Positions 26,866 through 37,897 are shown, counted from the stretch's first letter. The stretch is DNA of 64,000 nt from Flavobacterium sp. (GCA_016787805.1 JAEUTY010000045.1:48036-112035); one strand, 5' to 3'. A program made the numbers and translations. The notes: a model not told the origin generated them from the letters alone.

Positions 26866-29022
26866 ATGGCTAGAGATTTAAAATACACAAGAAACATTGG
26901 TATCGCTGCTCACATTGATGCAGGAAAGACCACAACTACTGAGCGTATATTATTCTACACAGGAAAGTCGCATAAAATTGGTGAAGTGCACGATGGTGCT
27001 GCAACAATGGACTGGATGGCGCAAGAGCAAGAAAGAGGTATTACTATTACTTCTGCTGCTACAACTTGTGAGTGGAATTTCCCAACGCAACAAGGTAATA
27101 TTTTACCTGAATCAAAACCCTATCACTTTAACATTATTGATACTCCTGGACACGTTGACTTTACCGTAGAGGTAAACCGTTCGTTACGTGTATTGGATGG
27201 TTTAGTGTTCTTGTTTAGTGCGGTTGACGGTGTTGAGCCTCAATCAGAAACTAACTGGAGATTAGCGGATCAATATAGAGTGCCTCGTATGGGATTCGTT
27301 AATAAAATGGACCGTCAAGGATCTAATTTCTTAAACGTATGCCAACAGGTAAAAGACATGTTGAAATCTAACGCGGTTGCTATCACTTTACCTATTGGTG
27401 AAGAAAATGATTTCAAAGGTGTGGTTGATTTAGTAAAAAATCAAGCAATTGTATGGCATGATGCCACGCAAGGGGCAACTTTTGATATCGTAGATATTCC
27501 AGCTGACATGGTGGATGATGTAAAACATTACCGTTCAATCCTTATTGAGGAGATTGCAACTTACGATGAAAGTCTTCTTGATAAATACATGGAGGATGAA
27601 AACTCAATTACGGAAGACGAAATCAATGCGGCGTTAAGAGCTGCTACAATTGATATGGCTATCATTCCTATGATTGCTGGTTCTTCATTCAAAAACAAAG
27701 GAGTTCAATTCATGTTGGATGCTGTGTGCAAATACCTTCCATCTCCATTGGATAAAGAAGGTATCGAGGGTATTCACCCTGATGATGCTGATTTGTTAGA
27801 AGAAGATCAAACTAAAATCTTACGTCGCCCTGATGTAAAAGAGCCGTTCGCTGCTTTAGCATTTAAAATTGCTACTGACCCTTATGTTGGTCGTTTGGCT
27901 TTCTTCCGTGCTTATTCAGGTCGTTTAGATGCTGGGTCGTATATTTTAAATACACGTTCAGGAAATAAAGAAAGAATTTCTCGTATCTACCAAATGCACG
28001 CTAACAAGCAAAACCCAATCGAGTACATCGAAGCAGGTGATATTGGAGCAGCAGTTGGATTTAAAGATATCAAGACTGGAGATACAATGTGTGATGAAAA
28101 ACACCCAATTATTCTTGAGTCAATGAAATTCCCTGATCCAGTAATTGGTATCGCTATCGAGCCTAAAACTAAAGCAGACGTTGATAAAATGGGTATGGCT
28201 TTAGCAAAATTAGCTGAAGAAGATCCAACATTTACGGTAAGAACTGATGAAGCTTCAGGTCAAACGATTATTTCAGGTATGGGTGAATTACACTTAGATA
28301 TCCTTGTAGATCGTATGAAACGTGAATTCAAAGTTGAAGTGAACCAAGGTGAGCCTCAAGTTGAGTACAAAGAAGCATTTACAAAATCTGCTCAACACAG
28401 AGAGGTGTACAAGAAACAGTCGGGTGGTCGTGGTAAATTCGGAGACATTGTTTTCCGTTTAGAGCCTGCTGACGAAGTGGACGGTAAAACTCCAGTTGGA
28501 TTACAGTTTGTAAACGAAGTTAAAGGTGGTAACGTACCTAAAGAATACATTCCTGCTGTTGAAAAAGGTTTCAAAGAAGCAATGAAAACAGGTCCATTAG
28601 CTGGATATACTGTAGATAGCTTAAAAGTAACTTTGTTAGACGGTTCGTATCACCCAGTGGATTCGGATGCTCTTTCGTTCGAATTAGCAGCAAAAATGGG
28701 TTATAAAGAAGTAGCGAAAGCTGCAGGAGCCGTTATCCTTGAGCCAATTATGAAAATCGAAGTAATTACTCCTGAAGAAAACATGGGTGATATCGTAGGA
28801 GATTTGAATAGAAGAAGAGGTCAAGTGAATGATATGGGTGACAGAGCGGGTGCAAAAACCATTAAAGCTCACGTTCCATTATCGGAAATGTTCGGTTATG
28901 TAACTACATTAAGAACACTTTCTTCTGGTAGAGCAACCTCTACTATGGAATTTTCACACTACGAACAAACTCCTTCAAACATTTCTGAAGAAGTAATCAA
29001 AAAAGCAAAAGGTAACGCTTAA
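26866..29022 (+). CDS. fusA: Elongation factor G
   Basis: 718 residues, translocation GTPase. G1 [13 protein letters not shown]2 [10 protein letters not shown]3 DTPGHVDF and G4 NKMD are present, followed by domains II-V through [15 protein letters not shown]. Length is normal. Unlike in E. coli, no tuf gene follows; rpsJ starts 11 bp downstream, so the str and S10 clusters are fused. Confidence 0.98.
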   Translation: MARDLKYTRNIGIAAHIDAGKTTTTERILFYTGKSHKIGEVHDGAATMDWMAQEQERGITITSAATTCEWNFPTQQGNILPESKPYHFNIIDTPGHVDFTVEVNRSLRVLDGLVFLFSAVDGVEPQSETNWRLADQYRVPRMGFVNKMDRQGSNFLNVCQQVKDMLKSNAVAITLPIGEENDFKGVVDLVKNQAIVWHDATQGATFDIVDIPADMVDDVKHYRSILIEEIATYDESLLDKYMEDENSITEDEINAALRAATIDMAIIPMIAGSSFKNKGVQFMLDAVCKYLPSPLDKEGIEGIHPDDADLLEEDQTKILRRPDVKEPFAALAFKIATDPYVGRLAFFRAYSGRLDAGSYILNTRSGNKERISRIYQMHANKQNPIEYIEAGDIGAAVGFKDIKTGDTMCDEKHPIILESMKFPDPVIGIAIEPKTKADVDKMGMALAKLAEEDPTFTVRTDEASGQTIISGMGELHLDILVDRMKREFKVEVNQGEPQVEYKEAFTKSAQHREVYKKQSGGRGKFGDIVFRLEPADEVDGKTPVGLQFVNEVKGGNVPKEYIPAVEKGFKEAMKTGPLAGYTVDSLKVTLLDGSYHPVDSDALSFELAAKMGYKEVAKAAGAVILEPIMKIEVITPEENMGDIVGDLNRRRGQVNDMGDRAGAKTIKAHVPLSEMFGYVTTLRTLSSGRATSTMEFSHYEQTPSNISEEVIKKAKGNA

Positions 29023-29033
29023 TTTTTAACAAG

Positions 29034-29339
29034 ATGAGTCAAAAAATTAGAATAAAATTAAAGTCTTACGATCATATGTTGGTTGATAAATCAGCTGAGA
29101 AAATCGTAAAAACTGTAAAAAGTACAGGTGCAGTTGTAACTGGTCCAATTCCGTTGCCAACTCACAAAAAGATTTTTACTGTATTACGTTCTCCACACGT
29201 TAACAAAAAATCAAGAGAGCAATTTGAAGTGAGTTCTTACAAGAGATTGTTAGATATCTATAGTTCTTCTTCAAAAACAATTGACGCTCTTATGAAGTTA
29301 GAGTTACCAAGTGGTGTAGAAGTAGAAATTAAAGTTTAA
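29034..29339 (+). CDS. rpsJ: 30S ribosomal protein S10 (uS10)
   Basis: 101 residues, 30S head protein and NusG/NusB partner in antitermination. The pattern [21 protein letters not shown] and [15 protein letters not shown]-type motif are present. It is followed by a 99-bp gap holding a long hairpin, the largest gap so far in the operon. Confidence 0.98.
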   Translation: MSQKIRIKLKSYDHMLVDKSAEKIVKTVKSTGAVVTGPIPLPTHKKIFTVLRSPHVNKKSREQFEVSSYKRLLDIYSSSSKTIDALMKLELPSGVEVEIKV

Positions 29340-29350
29340 GTTTTAGATAT

Positions 29351-29399
29351 GTAAATGTGAATAGTAATTGGTTTATACTAATTGCTATTCACTATTTAC
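29351..29399 (+). promoter_or_regulatory. Long RNA hairpin between rpsJ and rplC
   Basis: Left arm 29351-29369 (GTAAATGTGAATAGTAATT) pairs with right arm 29380-29399 (AATTGCTATTCACTATTTAC) over 19 pairs with one bulged A and one G-U; the loop is 10 nt. A six-T run begins 8 nt after the stem. It could be an attenuator or ribosomal-protein-binding leader for rplC and downstream genes. Confidence 0.6.
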
Positions 29400-29438
29400 T
29401 TATCACTTTTTAATAATAATAATCAATAAATAATAATT

Positions 29439-30056
29439 ATGTCTGGGTTAATTGGAAGAAAAATCGGCATGACCAGTATTTTTGATGAGAACGGGAAAAA
29501 CATTCCTTGTACTGTAATCGAAGCTGGACCTTGTGTCGTTACCCAAGTCAGAACCAAAGAGGTTGACGGGTATGAAGCTCTTCAACTTGGTTTCGATGAC
29601 AAAACAGAAAAACATGCTACTAAAGCTGACTTAGGTCACTTTAAAAAAGCGGGTACTTCTGCTAAGAAAAAAGTCGTTGAATTCCAAGGGTTTGAAGAAG
29701 AGTATAAATTAGGTGATAATATCACTGTTGAGTTATTCAGCGAAGGTGAGTTTGTGGACGTACAAGGTGTGTCCAAAGGTAAAGGTTTTCAAGGTGTTGT
29801 AAAACGTCACGGATTTGGTGGAGTTGGACAATCAACACATGGTCAACACAACCGTTTAAGAGCACCAGGTTCTGTAGGAGCATCTTCTTATCCATCTAGA
29901 GTATTCAAAGGAATGCGTATGGCTGGAAGAACGGGAGGTGAAAATGTTAAAGTGCAAAATCTTAGAGTTTTGAAAGTAGTTTCTGAAAAGAATTTGCTTG
30001 TAGTTAAGGGAGCAGTTCCTGGACACAAAAACTCTTATGTAATCATTCAGAAGTAA
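29439..30056 (+). CDS. rplC: 50S ribosomal protein L3 (uL3)
   Basis: 205 residues, early 23S rRNA assembly protein near the peptidyl-transferase centre. [13 protein letters not shown] at the N-terminus and the [23 protein letters not shown] region, which carries the methylated Gln loop in E. coli, are recognised. The stop codon overlaps the rplD start by one base (TAATG). Confidence 0.98.
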   Translation: MSGLIGRKIGMTSIFDENGKNIPCTVIEAGPCVVTQVRTKEVDGYEALQLGFDDKTEKHATKADLGHFKKAGTSAKKKVVEFQGFEEEYKLGDNITVELFSEGEFVDVQGVSKGKGFQGVVKRHGFGGVGQSTHGQHNRLRAPGSVGASSYPSRVFKGMRMAGRTGGENVKVQNLRVLKVVSEKNLLVVKGAVPGHKNSYVIIQK

Positions 30057-30685
30057 TGGAAGTAAAAGTTTTAGATATCAACGGAAAAGAAACTGGAAGA
30101 AAAGTACAACTTTCGGATTCAGTATTTGGTATAGAGCCAAATAATCACGCAGTGTATCTTGATGTTAAGCAATACTTAGCGAATCAAAGACAAGGAACTC
30201 ACAAAGCTAAAGAAAGAGCTGAAGTTGCTGGTAGTACACGCAAGATTAAAAAACAAAAAGGAACTGGTACGGCTCGTGCAGGTAGCGCAAAAAGTCCAGT
30301 TTTCAAAGGTGGTGGTACGATTTTCGGACCAAGACCAAGAAGCTACTCTTTCAAATTGAATAAAAGTTTAAAGCGTTTGGCTCGTAAATCAGCTTTCTCT
30401 TTAAAGGCAAAAGAAAACAATTTGGTAGTCGTTGAAGATTTTACATTTGATGCTCCAAGTACAAAAAAATTCATTTCATTTTTAGGTGCTTTAGGATTAG
30501 AAAATAAAAAATCTTTAATAGTGTTGGGTGATACAAATAAAAATGTATATTTGTCGTCACGCAATTTGAAGGCTTCTAACGTGGTAACTAACTCAGAATT
30601 AAGCACTTACGCAATTTTAAATGCAAATAATTTAGTGCTTTTAGAGGGTTCTTTAGAAGGAATTGAAGAAAATTTAAGCAAGTAA
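30056..30685 (+). CDS. rplD: 50S ribosomal protein L4 (uL4)
   Basis: 209 residues, 23S rRNA-binding protein with an extended loop reaching the exit tunnel ([22 protein letters not shown] in pieces, [13 protein letters not shown]). L4 is the autogenous repressor of the S10 operon in E. coli; whether it acts on the hairpin upstream of rplC here is untested. It is translationally coupled to rplC. Confidence 0.98.
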   Translation: MEVKVLDINGKETGRKVQLSDSVFGIEPNNHAVYLDVKQYLANQRQGTHKAKERAEVAGSTRKIKKQKGTGTARAGSAKSPVFKGGGTIFGPRPRSYSFKLNKSLKRLARKSAFSLKAKENNLVVVEDFTFDAPSTKKFISFLGALGLENKKSLIVLGDTNKNVYLSSRNLKASNVVTNSELSTYAILNANNLVLLEGSLEGIEENLSK

Positions 30686-30691
30686 TAGGCC

Positions 30692-30982
30692 ATGAGTATC
30701 ATAATTAAACCTATAATTACTGAAAAAATAACCAAAGAAAGTGAAATTTCAAATCGCTTTGGTTTTGTTGTGGATAGAAGAGCTAATAAAATACAAATTA
30801 AGAATGCTATTGAAGCAGCTTATGGAGTAAATATTGTAGCGATTAACACAATGAATGTAAGACCAGATCGATCAACAAAGTACACTAAAAGTGGTTTAAT
30901 CAGTGGAAAGACAGCTGCTTACAAAAAAGCAATTGTACAAGTACAAGAAGGAGAAACAATCGATTTTTACAACAATATCTAG
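30692..30982 (+). CDS. rplW: 50S ribosomal protein L23 (uL23)
   Basis: 96 residues, at the tunnel exit, docking site for trigger factor and SRP. The start MSIIIKPIITEKIT and YGVNIVAINTMNVR region are typical. It lies 6 bp after rplD. Confidence 0.97.
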   Translation: MSIIIKPIITEKITKESEISNRFGFVVDRRANKIQIKNAIEAAYGVNIVAINTMNVRPDRSTKYTKSGLISGKTAAYKKAIVQVQEGETIDFYNNI

Positions 30983-30991
30983 AAATTTAAG

Positions 30992-31816
30992 ATGTCAGTA
31001 AGAAAATTAAAACCTATTACCCCGGGTCAGCGTTTTAGAGTTGTGAATGGTTTTGACGCCATTACAACTGATAAGCCGGAGCGTTCATTAATCGCACCGA
31101 AAAATAACTCAGGAGGTAGAAATAGTCAAGGAAAAATGACCATGCGTTATACAGGCGGTGGTCACAAACAAAAGTATCGTATCATTGATTTCAAAAGAAC
31201 TAAAGCGGGTATTCCTGCTACAGTAAAATCAATCGAGTATGATCCAAACAGAACGGCTTTTATCGCATTACTTTGGTATGCTGATGGAGAGAAGACTTAT
31301 ATTATTGCTCAAAATGGTTTACAAGTTGGGCAAACTGTAGTATCTGGTGAAGATGCAGCTCCAGAAATTGGAAATTCATTACCATTAAGTAAAATTCCTT
31401 TAGGAACTGTTATTTCTTGTATTGAATTACGTCCAGGTCAAGGTGCTACTATCGCTAGAAGTGCAGGTACTTTTGCTCAGTTAATGGCGAGAGATGGAAA
31501 ATATGCTACAATTAAAATGCCTTCAGGTGAAACAAGATTAATCTTGTTAACTTGTACTGCAACTATTGGAGCAGTTTCAAATTCTGATCACCAATTAATT
31601 GTATCTGGTAAAGCAGGTAGAAGTAGATGGTTAGGAAGAAGACCAAGAACAAGACCAGTTGCAATGAACCCTGTTGATCACCCAATGGGTGGTGGAGAAG
31701 GACGTTCTTCTGGAGGTCATCCACGCTCTAGAAAAGGTCTTCCTGCAAAAGGGTATAGAACTCGTTCTAAAGTTAACCCGAGTAATAAGTATATTGTTGA
31801 ACGCAGAAAGAAATAA
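30992..31816 (+). CDS. rplB: 50S ribosomal protein L2 (uL2)
   Basis: 274 residues, needed for subunit joining and peptidyl transfer. It shows [12 protein letters not shown], the [20 protein letters not shown] segment, and [15 protein letters not shown] with the functionally important His. The C-terminus ends in YIVERRKK. Length is normal. Confidence 0.98.
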   Translation: MSVRKLKPITPGQRFRVVNGFDAITTDKPERSLIAPKNNSGGRNSQGKMTMRYTGGGHKQKYRIIDFKRTKAGIPATVKSIEYDPNRTAFIALLWYADGEKTYIIAQNGLQVGQTVVSGEDAAPEIGNSLPLSKIPLGTVISCIELRPGQGATIARSAGTFAQLMARDGKYATIKMPSGETRLILLTCTATIGAVSNSDHQLIVSGKAGRSRWLGRRPRTRPVAMNPVDHPMGGGEGRSSGGHPRSRKGLPAKGYRTRSKVNPSNKYIVERRKK

Positions 31817-31826
31817 TTAGATAGAC

Positions 31827-32105
31827 ATGGCACGTTCATTAAAAAAAGGACCTTTTGTACACTATAAATTAGATAAAAAAGTTCAAGAAAATATCGCCGG
31901 TGGAAATAAAGGAGTTGTTAAGACTTGGTCTAGAGCTTCTATGATTACACCAGATTTTGTTGGGCAAACTATCGCAGTTCACAATGGTCGTCAATTTGTT
32001 CCAGTGTATGTGACTGAGAACATGGTAGGACACAAATTAGGAGAATTTTCACCAACTAGATCTTTTAGAGGTCATGCTGGAGCAAAAAATAAAGGTAAAA
32101 AATAA
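31827..32105 (+). CDS. rpsS: 30S ribosomal protein S19 (uS19)
   Basis: 92 residues, 30S head protein next to S13. [15 protein letters not shown] at the start and [15 protein letters not shown] near the end are diagnostic. It is 6 bp before rplV. Confidence 0.98.
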   Translation: MARSLKKGPFVHYKLDKKVQENIAGGNKGVVKTWSRASMITPDFVGQTIAVHNGRQFVPVYVTENMVGHKLGEFSPTRSFRGHAGAKNKGKK

Positions 32106-32111
32106 GAAGCA

Positions 32112-32522
32112 ATGGGAGTTCGTAAAAGAGAAACAGCAGATGCGAGAAAAGAGGCTAATAAGTCTATTGCTTTCGCGAAATTGAATAACTGCCCTACTTC
32201 ACCTAGAAAAATGCGCTTAGTAGCAGACTTGGTAAGAGGTCAGAAAGTGGAAAGAGCTTTAAATATTTTAAGATTTAGCTCAAAAGAAGCTTCACGTAAA
32301 TTAGAAAAACTATTGTTATCTGCCATCAACAATTGGGAGCAAAAAAATAGTGAAGGAAATGTAGCGGAAGCAGGCTTATTTGTAAAAACAATCACTGTAG
32401 ATGGTGGTATGATGTTGAAAAGACTTCGTCCAGCTCCACAAGGAAGAGCACACAGAATTAGAAAACGTTCTAACCACGTAACTATCGTATTAGGACAATT
32501 AGATAACACACAAAGTAATTAA
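32112..32522 (+). CDS. rplV: 50S ribosomal protein L22 (uL22)
   Basis: 136 residues, lines the exit tunnel with its long beta hairpin ([22 protein letters not shown]). [15 protein letters not shown] marks the family. It has a longer N-terminus (about 20 residues, [18 protein letters not shown]) than the E. coli protein, common in Bacteroidota. Confidence 0.97.
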   Translation: MGVRKRETADARKEANKSIAFAKLNNCPTSPRKMRLVADLVRGQKVERALNILRFSSKEASRKLEKLLLSAINNWEQKNSEGNVAEAGLFVKTITVDGGMMLKRLRPAPQGRAHRIRKRSNHVTIVLGQLDNTQSN

Positions 32523-32530
32523 TAAACAGT

Positions 32531-33274
32531 ATGGGACAAAAGACAAATCCAATTGGAAATCGCCTTGGTATCATTAGAGGATGGGATTCAAACTGGTATG
32601 GTGGTAATGACTACGGTGATAAAATCGCCGAAGATTACAAAATCAGAAAGTACATCCACGCTCGTTTATCAAAAGCTAGTGTATCAAAAGTAATCATCGA
32701 GAGAACTTTGAAGCTTGTAACCGTTACTATCACTACGGCTCGTCCAGGTATCATTATTGGTAAAGGCGGTCAAGAGGTAGACAAGTTGAAAGAAGAACTT
32801 AAGAAAATTACCGACAAAGAGGTTCAAATCAACATCTTTGAAATTAAAAGACCTGAGTTAGATGCTTATTTAGTTGCAACAAGTATCGCTCGTCAAATTG
32901 AAAGCCGTATTTCGTACAGAAGAGCTATTAAGATGGCTATCGCAGCAGCTATGCGTATGAATGCTGAAGGTATCAAGGTAATGATTTCGGGTCGTTTGAA
33001 TGGTGCTGAAATGGCACGTTCTGAAATGTTCAAAGAAGGTAGAATTCCTCTATCAACTTTCAGAGCCGATATTGACTATGCTTTGGGTGAAGCTCACACT
33101 ACTTATGGTAGAATGGGTATCAAAGTATGGATCATGAAAGGTGAAGTTTACGGAAAACGTGATTTATCTCCACTTGTTGGAATGGATAAAAAACAAGCTT
33201 CTGCAGGTAAAGGTGGTGATGCTCCAAGAGGAGGAAAACCAGGCGGTAAATCAAATCCACGTAAAAGAAAGTAA
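32531..33274 (+). CDS. rpsC: 30S ribosomal protein S3 (uS3)
   Basis: 247 residues, mRNA-entry-site protein with helicase function. The N-terminus is [14 protein letters not shown], the KH domain has [16 protein letters not shown], and the C-terminal S3 domain has [13 protein letters not shown]. The C-terminal tail is Gly/Lys-rich ([20 protein letters not shown]). Gaps to neighbours are 8 and 19 bp. Confidence 0.98.
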   Translation: MGQKTNPIGNRLGIIRGWDSNWYGGNDYGDKIAEDYKIRKYIHARLSKASVSKVIIERTLKLVTVTITTARPGIIIGKGGQEVDKLKEELKKITDKEVQINIFEIKRPELDAYLVATSIARQIESRISYRRAIKMAIAAAMRMNAEGIKVMISGRLNGAEMARSEMFKEGRIPLSTFRADIDYALGEAHTTYGRMGIKVWIMKGEVYGKRDLSPLVGMDKKQASAGKGGDAPRGGKPGGKSNPRKRK

Positions 33275-33293
33275 TTTTTTAAATTAAAGAAAA

Positions 33294-33713
33294 ATGTTAC
33301 AGCCTAAAAGAACAAAATACCGTAAGGTACAGAAAGGTAGAATGAAAGGAGTGGCACAAAGAGGTCACATGCTTTCAAGTGGAATGTTTGGAATCAAATC
33401 TTTGGATTCAGCATTTTTAACTTCTCGTCAAATTGAGGCGGCTCGTATTGCAGCAACGCGTTTTATGAAAAGAGAGGGTCAATTATGGATCAACATCTTC
33501 CCAGACAAACCGATTACCAAAAAACCTCTTGAAGTACGTATGGGTAAAGGTAAAGGAGCAGTTGAATATTGGGCTGCTGTTGTTAAACCAGGAAGAATCA
33601 TGTTTGAGGTTGGAGGTGTGCCTTTAGCTGTTGCCAAAGAAGCATTGCGTTTAGCTGCTCAGAAACTTCCAGTTAAAACTAAGTTTGTTGTTGCTAGAGA
33701 TTTCGAAGCATAA
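33294..33713 (+). CDS. rplP: 50S ribosomal protein L16 (uL16)
   Basis: 139 residues, positions A-site tRNA on the 50S subunit. [19 protein letters not shown] at the start, [19 protein letters not shown] centrally and [12 protein letters not shown] at the end are typical. Length is normal. Confidence 0.98.
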   Translation: MLQPKRTKYRKVQKGRMKGVAQRGHMLSSGMFGIKSLDSAFLTSRQIEAARIAATRFMKREGQLWINIFPDKPITKKPLEVRMGKGKGAVEYWAAVVKPGRIMFEVGGVPLAVAKEALRLAAQKLPVKTKFVVARDFEA

Positions 33714-33727
33714 TACCAAAAGAAATT

Positions 33728-33916
33728 ATGAAACAATCAGAAATTATTGGTCTGTCTACAGCTGAGTTACAAGAAAAACTTAGTCAGTTAAAAAAAACAT
33801 ACGCCGATTTAAGAACGGCTCACGCGATTTCACCAATTCAAAACCCACTTCAGATTAAATCTGTAAGAAGATCGGTAGCAAGATTGGCAACTGAATTAAG
33901 CAAAAGAGAACTATAA
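33728..33916 (+). CDS. rpmC: 50S ribosomal protein L29 (uL29)
   Basis: 62 residues, two-helix protein near the tunnel exit. The start [18 protein letters not shown] and the [15 protein letters not shown] helix fit the family. It is 13 bp before rpsQ. Confidence 0.96.
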   Translation: MKQSEIIGLSTAELQEKLSQLKKTYADLRTAHAISPIQNPLQIKSVRRSVARLATELSKREL

Positions 33917-33929
33917 TCTCGCTGAAAAG

Positions 33930-34187
33930 ATGGAAAAAAGAAATTTAAGAAAAGAAAGAATTGGTGTTGTAACCAGTAACAAAATGGAAAAATCTATTGT
34001 TGTTTCTGAAACTCGTAGAGTAAAACACCCATTATACGGTAAGTTCGTGTTAAAAACTAAAAAATACGTTGCACACGACGAAACAAACGACTGTAACATT
34101 GGAGATACAGTAAAGATCATGGAAACACGACCTTTATCTAAATCAAAATGTTGGAGATTAGTTGAAATCATTGAAAGAGCGAAATAG
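33930..34187 (+). CDS. rpsQ: 30S ribosomal protein S17 (uS17)
   Basis: 85 residues, primary 16S rRNA-binding OB-fold protein. [18 protein letters not shown] and [16 protein letters not shown] are diagnostic. rplN starts 2 bp after its stop. Confidence 0.98.
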   Translation: MEKRNLRKERIGVVTSNKMEKSIVVSETRRVKHPLYGKFVLKTKKYVAHDETNDCNIGDTVKIMETRPLSKSKCWRLVEIIERAK

Positions 34188-34189
34188 TT

Positions 34190-34558
34190 ATGGTACAACA
34201 AGAATCAAGATTAAAAGTAGCAGATAACACAGGAGCAAAAGAAGTTTTGACTATCCGTGTTTTAGGAGGAACGAAACGTCGTTATGCCTCTGTTGGAGAT
34301 AAAATTGTAGTTTCAATTAAAGACGCAACACCTAACGGAAACGTGAAAAAAGGTGCTGTATCAACTGCAGTTGTTGTACGTACCAAAAAAGAAGTGAGAA
34401 GAGCTGATGGATCTTATATCAGATTCGACGATAACGCATGTGTATTGTTGAATGCTGCAGGTGAAATGAGAGGTACTCGTGTTTTTGGTCCGGTTGCCAG
34501 AGAACTTCGTGAAAAACAATTCATGAAAATTGTATCATTAGCACCTGAAGTGCTTTAA
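34190..34558 (+). CDS. rplN: 50S ribosomal protein L14 (uL14)
   Basis: 122 residues, subunit-interface protein that contacts L19. [19 protein letters not shown] at the N-terminus and [14 protein letters not shown] are the family signature. Length is normal. Confidence 0.98.
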
Positions 34559-34566
34559 TTCGATTA

Positions 34567-34884
34567 ATGATGACAAAGTTAAAAATCAAAACAGGCGACG
34601 TTGTAAGAGTTATTGCTGGAGACCATAAAGGTGCTGAAGGTAAAGTTCTTAAAGTTGACCGTGAGAATAATAAAGCGATTGTTGAAGGTACTAACATGGT
34701 TTCAAAACACACGAAACCAAGCGCTAAAAACCCTCAAGGTGGAATCGTAAAGAAAGAAGCTCCAATTCATATTTCAAACTTGTCTTTGATAGATCCAAAA
34801 TCTAAAAAAGCAACTAAAGTAGGTATGAAAACGGAAGGAGATAAGAAAGTGAGATTTTCAAAAAAATCTAATCAAGTATTATAG
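34567..34884 (+). CDS. rplX: 50S ribosomal protein L24 (uL24)
   Basis: 105 residues, assembly initiator with a KOW motif ([20 protein letters not shown]). Adjacent ATG codons at 34567 and 34570 are both possible starts (MMTKLK or MTKLK). rplE starts 2 bp after its stop. Confidence 0.96.
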   Translation: MMTKLKIKTGDVVRVIAGDHKGAEGKVLKVDRENNKAIVEGTNMVSKHTKPSAKNPQGGIVKKEAPIHISNLSLIDPKSKKATKVGMKTEGDKKVRFSKKSNQVL

Positions 34885-34886
34885 TT

Positions 34887-35438
34887 ATGGCATATATACC
34901 TAGACTAAAGGAAGAATATAAGAGTAGAGTAATTGCTGCTCTTAAAGAAGAGTTCGGCTACAAAAACGTAATGCAAGTTCCTAAATTGGAAAAAATTGTA
35001 ATTAGCCGTGGAGTAGGTGCAGCTGTATCTGATAAAAAATTAGTGGACTACGCAGTAGAAGAACTAACTAAAATTACAGGTCAAAAAGCAGTAGCAACTA
35101 TCTCTAAAAAGGACGTAGCGTCATTCAAATTAAGAAAAGGAATGCCGATTGGTGCTAAAGTAACTCTTAGAGGAGAAAGAATGTATGAGTTTTTAGATAG
35201 ACTTATCACTTCAGCTTTACCACGAGTTAGAGATTTTAGCGGAATTAAGTCTACTGGTTTTGACGGTAGAGGTAACTACAACTTAGGTGTTTTGGAGCAA
35301 ATCATTTTCCCAGAAATTGATATTGATAAAGTAAACAAAATATCAGGTATGGACATTACTTTTGTTACTACTGCAAAAACAGATACAGAAGCAAAATCAT
35401 TATTAGCAGAATTAGGTTTACCTTTTAAAAAGAATTAA
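34887..35438 (+). CDS. rplE: 50S ribosomal protein L5 (uL5)
   Basis: 183 residues, binds 5S rRNA in the central protuberance. [34 protein letters not shown] and [17 protein letters not shown] are diagnostic. It is 3 bp before rpsN. Confidence 0.98.
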   Translation: MAYIPRLKEEYKSRVIAALKEEFGYKNVMQVPKLEKIVISRGVGAAVSDKKLVDYAVEELTKITGQKAVATISKKDVASFKLRKGMPIGAKVTLRGERMYEFLDRLITSALPRVRDFSGIKSTGFDGRGNYNLGVLEQIIFPEIDIDKVNKISGMDITFVTTAKTDTEAKSLLAELGLPFKKN

Positions 35439-35441
35439 GAT

Positions 35442-35711
35442 ATGGCTAAAGAATCAATGAAAGCCCGTGAGGTGAAAAGAGCTAAAACGGTTGCAAAGTA
35501 TGCTGAAAAAAGAAAAGCTTTATTAGAAGCTGGTGATTATGAAGGCTTACAAAAGTTACCCAAAAATGCTTCTCCTGTTCGTATGCACAATCGTTGCAAA
35601 TTAACGGGTAGACCAAGAGGTTATATGCGTCAATTCGGTATTTCACGTGTTACTTTCCGTGAAATGGCTAACCAAGGATTAATTCCAGGGGTGAAAAAAG
35701 CTAGCTGGTAG
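35442..35711 (+). CDS. rpsN: 30S ribosomal protein S14 (uS14), zinc-free form
   Basis: 89 residues. [23 protein letters not shown] is the family core. Only one Cys (NRC) is present, so the CxxC...CxxC zinc ribbon of the short S14 type is absent and this is the zinc-independent version. A 140-bp gap with hairpins and a -7-like box separates it from rpsH. Confidence 0.97.
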   Translation: MAKESMKAREVKRAKTVAKYAEKRKALLEAGDYEGLQKLPKNASPVRMHNRCKLTGRPRGYMRQFGISRVTFREMANQGLIPGVKKASW

Positions 35712-35724
35712 TTAGTATATTTCA

Positions 35725-35835
35725 GCAGATAATTGTACATTTGCCGGATTTTTGCCGGGAACGTGCAATTATCTGCTTTAAAATAAGAGTTTAATGGCTT
35801 CAGGTTCAGCGGAATAGTTCTTCTGAAAACCGTTG
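35725..35835 (+). promoter_or_regulatory. Structured leader and possible internal promoter between rpsN and rpsH
   Basis: A 14-bp stem (35725-35738 with 35763-35776, one G-U) has a 24-nt loop. A second, weaker stem pairs CAGCGG at 35807 with CCGTTG at 35830. TACATTTG at 35736-35743, overlapping the first stem, is an exact TAnnTTTG -7 box, but no -33 box is seen. The region could be an internal promoter, a ribosomal-protein-binding leader, or both. Confidence 0.5.
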
Positions 35836-35851
35836 CCGAAATTTAATAAAT

Positions 35852-36250
35852 ATGTATACAGATCCAATTGCAGATTATCTTACGAGAGTTAGAAATGCAG
35901 TGAGAGCCAACCACAAAGTGGTAGAAGTTCCAGCATCTAACTTGAAAAAAGAAATCACAAAGATTTTATTCGATCAAGGGTATATCTTAAGCTACAAATT
36001 TGATGACAGTACTGTTCAAGGTACCATTAAAATCGCTCTTAAGTATGATAAAGATACTAAAGAGTCTGTAATTAAAGATATCCAAAGAATTAGTAAACCA
36101 GGTTTACGTAAGTACGCAGGTGCTTCAAAGTTGCCTAGAATCCTTAATGGATTAGGTATTGCTATTGTTTCTACATCAAAAGGATTGATGACAGGAAAAC
36201 AAGCTAAGCAATTAAATGTAGGTGGAGAAGTAATTTGTTACGTATACTAA
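35852..36250 (+). CDS. rpsH: 30S ribosomal protein S8 (uS8)
   Basis: 132 residues, binds the central domain of 16S rRNA. MYTDPIADYLTRVRNA at the start and STSKGLMTGKQAKQLNVGGEVICYVY at the end (in parts) are diagnostic. S8 represses the spc operon in E. coli; the structured gap just upstream makes a similar loop conceivable here. Confidence 0.98.
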   Translation: MYTDPIADYLTRVRNAVRANHKVVEVPASNLKKEITKILFDQGYILSYKFDDSTVQGTIKIALKYDKDTKESVIKDIQRISKPGLRKYAGASKLPRILNGLGIAIVSTSKGLMTGKQAKQLNVGGEVICYVY

Positions 36251-36264
36251 AAAACAGTTAAACA

Positions 36265-36807
36265 ATGTCAAGAATAGGTAAAAATCCAATTTCAATTCCT
36301 GCAGGTGTTACTGTTGATGTTAACGAAAACACAGTTACTGTAAAAGGAAAATTAGGTCAACTTACGCAAGATTACGCAGATGTAACAGTAAAAGTTGAAG
36401 AAGGTCAAGTACTAGTTGAAAGACCTTCTGATAGCAAAGATCATAGAGCGAAACATGGTTTATACAGAGCATTAATCAATAACATGATTACAGGTGTGTC
36501 TACAGGTTTCACAAATGAATTAGAATTAGTAGGTGTAGGATACAGAGCGTCTAATCAAGGTCAAAAACTTGATTTAGCTTTAGGTTTTTCTCATAACATC
36601 GTTTTGGAAGTGGCTCCAGAAGTTACTTTAGAAACCATTTCTGAAAAAGGTAAAAACCCTATCGTAAAACTTACGTCATACGACAAACAACTTTTAGGTC
36701 AAATTACGGCTAAGATTAGAGGTTTCCGTAAACCAGAACCATACAAAGGAAAAGGTATCAAGTTTGTAGGAGAAGAGTTAAGAAGAAAAGCAGGTAAATC
36801 AGCTTAA
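36265..36807 (+). CDS. rplF: 50S ribosomal protein L6 (uL6)
   Basis: 180 residues, near the sarcin-ricin loop. [15 protein letters not shown] begins the protein and the C-terminal signature [20 protein letters not shown] is present. Length is normal. Confidence 0.98.
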   Translation: MSRIGKNPISIPAGVTVDVNENTVTVKGKLGQLTQDYADVTVKVEEGQVLVERPSDSKDHRAKHGLYRALINNMITGVSTGFTNELELVGVGYRASNQGQKLDLALGFSHNIVLEVAPEVTLETISEKGKNPIVKLTSYDKQLLGQITAKIRGFRKPEPYKGKGIKFVGEELRRKAGKSA

Positions 36808-36818
36808 AAATTAAGATT

Positions 36819-37172
36819 ATGTCATTATCAAAATCTGAAAGAAGACAAAGAATCAAGTTTAGAATTAGAAAGATTGTTAGTGGTACAGCTACTAAACCAA
36901 GACTTTCTGTATTCAGAAGTAATAAAGAAATCTACGCCCAACTTATTGACGATGTCAATGGAGTTACTTTGTTAGCTGTTTCTTCAAGAGACAAAGGTGT
37001 TAACTTGACTGGGACAAACGTAGAAATTGCAACTGAAGTAGGTAAACTTGTTGCTGAAAAAGCGTTAAAAGCTGGGATTGACACTGTAACTTTCGATAGA
37101 GGAGGTTATTTATATCACGGACGTATTAAATCATTAGCAGAAGGCGCTAGAGCAGCTGGACTTAAATTCTAA
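36819..37172 (+). CDS. rplR: 50S ribosomal protein L18 (uL18)
   Basis: 117 residues, carries 5S rRNA with L5. [21 protein letters not shown] near the start and [21 protein letters not shown] at the end are diagnostic. It lies 6 bp before rpsE. Confidence 0.98.
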   Translation: MSLSKSERRQRIKFRIRKIVSGTATKPRLSVFRSNKEIYAQLIDDVNGVTLLAVSSRDKGVNLTGTNVEIATEVGKLVAEKALKAGIDTVTFDRGGYLYHGRIKSLAEGARAAGLKF

Positions 37173-37178
37173 GAAATT

Positions 37179-37703
37179 ATGTATCATAAATACAAAAACG
37201 TAGAGTTAGTAAAACCGAGTGGTCTTGAATTAAAAGATCGTTTGGTAAGTGTAAATCGTGTTACCAAAGTAACAAAAGGAGGTAGAGCTTTCGGCTTTTC
37301 TGCTATTGTTGTAGTAGGTGATGAAAACGGAGTAGTAGGTCACGGATTAGGAAAATCTAAAGATGTTTCAGAAGCTATTGCAAAAGCAGTTGAAGATGCA
37401 AAGAAAAACTTGGTTAGAATTCCTTTAAGTGGTCAATCGGTTCCTCACGAACAAAAAGGAAAATTTGGTGGAGCTCGTGTGTTCTTAATGCCTGCATCTC
37501 ATGGTACAGGAGTTATTGCTGGTGGTGCTGTTCGTTCAGTACTTGAATCAGTTGGGATTCACGACGTATTATCAAAATCTCAAGGATCATCTAATCCACA
37601 CAATGTGGTAAAAGCAACTTTTGATGCATTACTTCAAATGAGAAGTGCTGTTACAGTAGCTAAACAAAGAGGTGTTTCTTTAGAAAAAGTATTTAAAGGT
37701 TAA
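37179..37703 (+). CDS. rpsE: 30S ribosomal protein S5 (uS5)
   Basis: 174 residues, decoding-fidelity protein at the mRNA entry. The double-stranded-RNA-binding-like part contains [20 protein letters not shown], and [17 protein letters not shown] follows. Length is normal. Confidence 0.98.
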   Translation: MYHKYKNVELVKPSGLELKDRLVSVNRVTKVTKGGRAFGFSAIVVVGDENGVVGHGLGKSKDVSEAIAKAVEDAKKNLVRIPLSGQSVPHEQKGKFGGARVFLMPASHGTGVIAGGAVRSVLESVGIHDVLSKSQGSSNPHNVVKATFDALLQMRSAVTVAKQRGVSLEKVFKG

Positions 37704-37714
37704 TTCAAGGAAAA

Positions 37715-37897
37715 ATGGCAAAGATTATAGTAAAACAAGTAAGAAGTCAAATTAATTGTCCTCAAACACAAAAGAGAACATTAGTGGCTTTAGGTCTAAA
37801 AAGACTAGGACAAACTGTTGAGCATGATGCTTCTACAACTATCCTTGGAATGGTAAATAAAGTAAAACACTTAGTTTCTGTAGAAGAAGCTAAATAA
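37715..37897 (+). CDS. rpmD: 50S ribosomal protein L30 (uL30)
   Basis: 60 residues, small 50S protein. IIVKQVRSQINCPQTQKRTLVALGLKRLGQ (in parts) and MVNKVKHLVSVEE fit the family. It lies between rpsE and rplO. Confidence 0.97.
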   Translation: MAKIIVKQVRSQINCPQTQKRTLVALGLKRLGQTVEHDASTTILGMVNKVKHLVSVEEAK

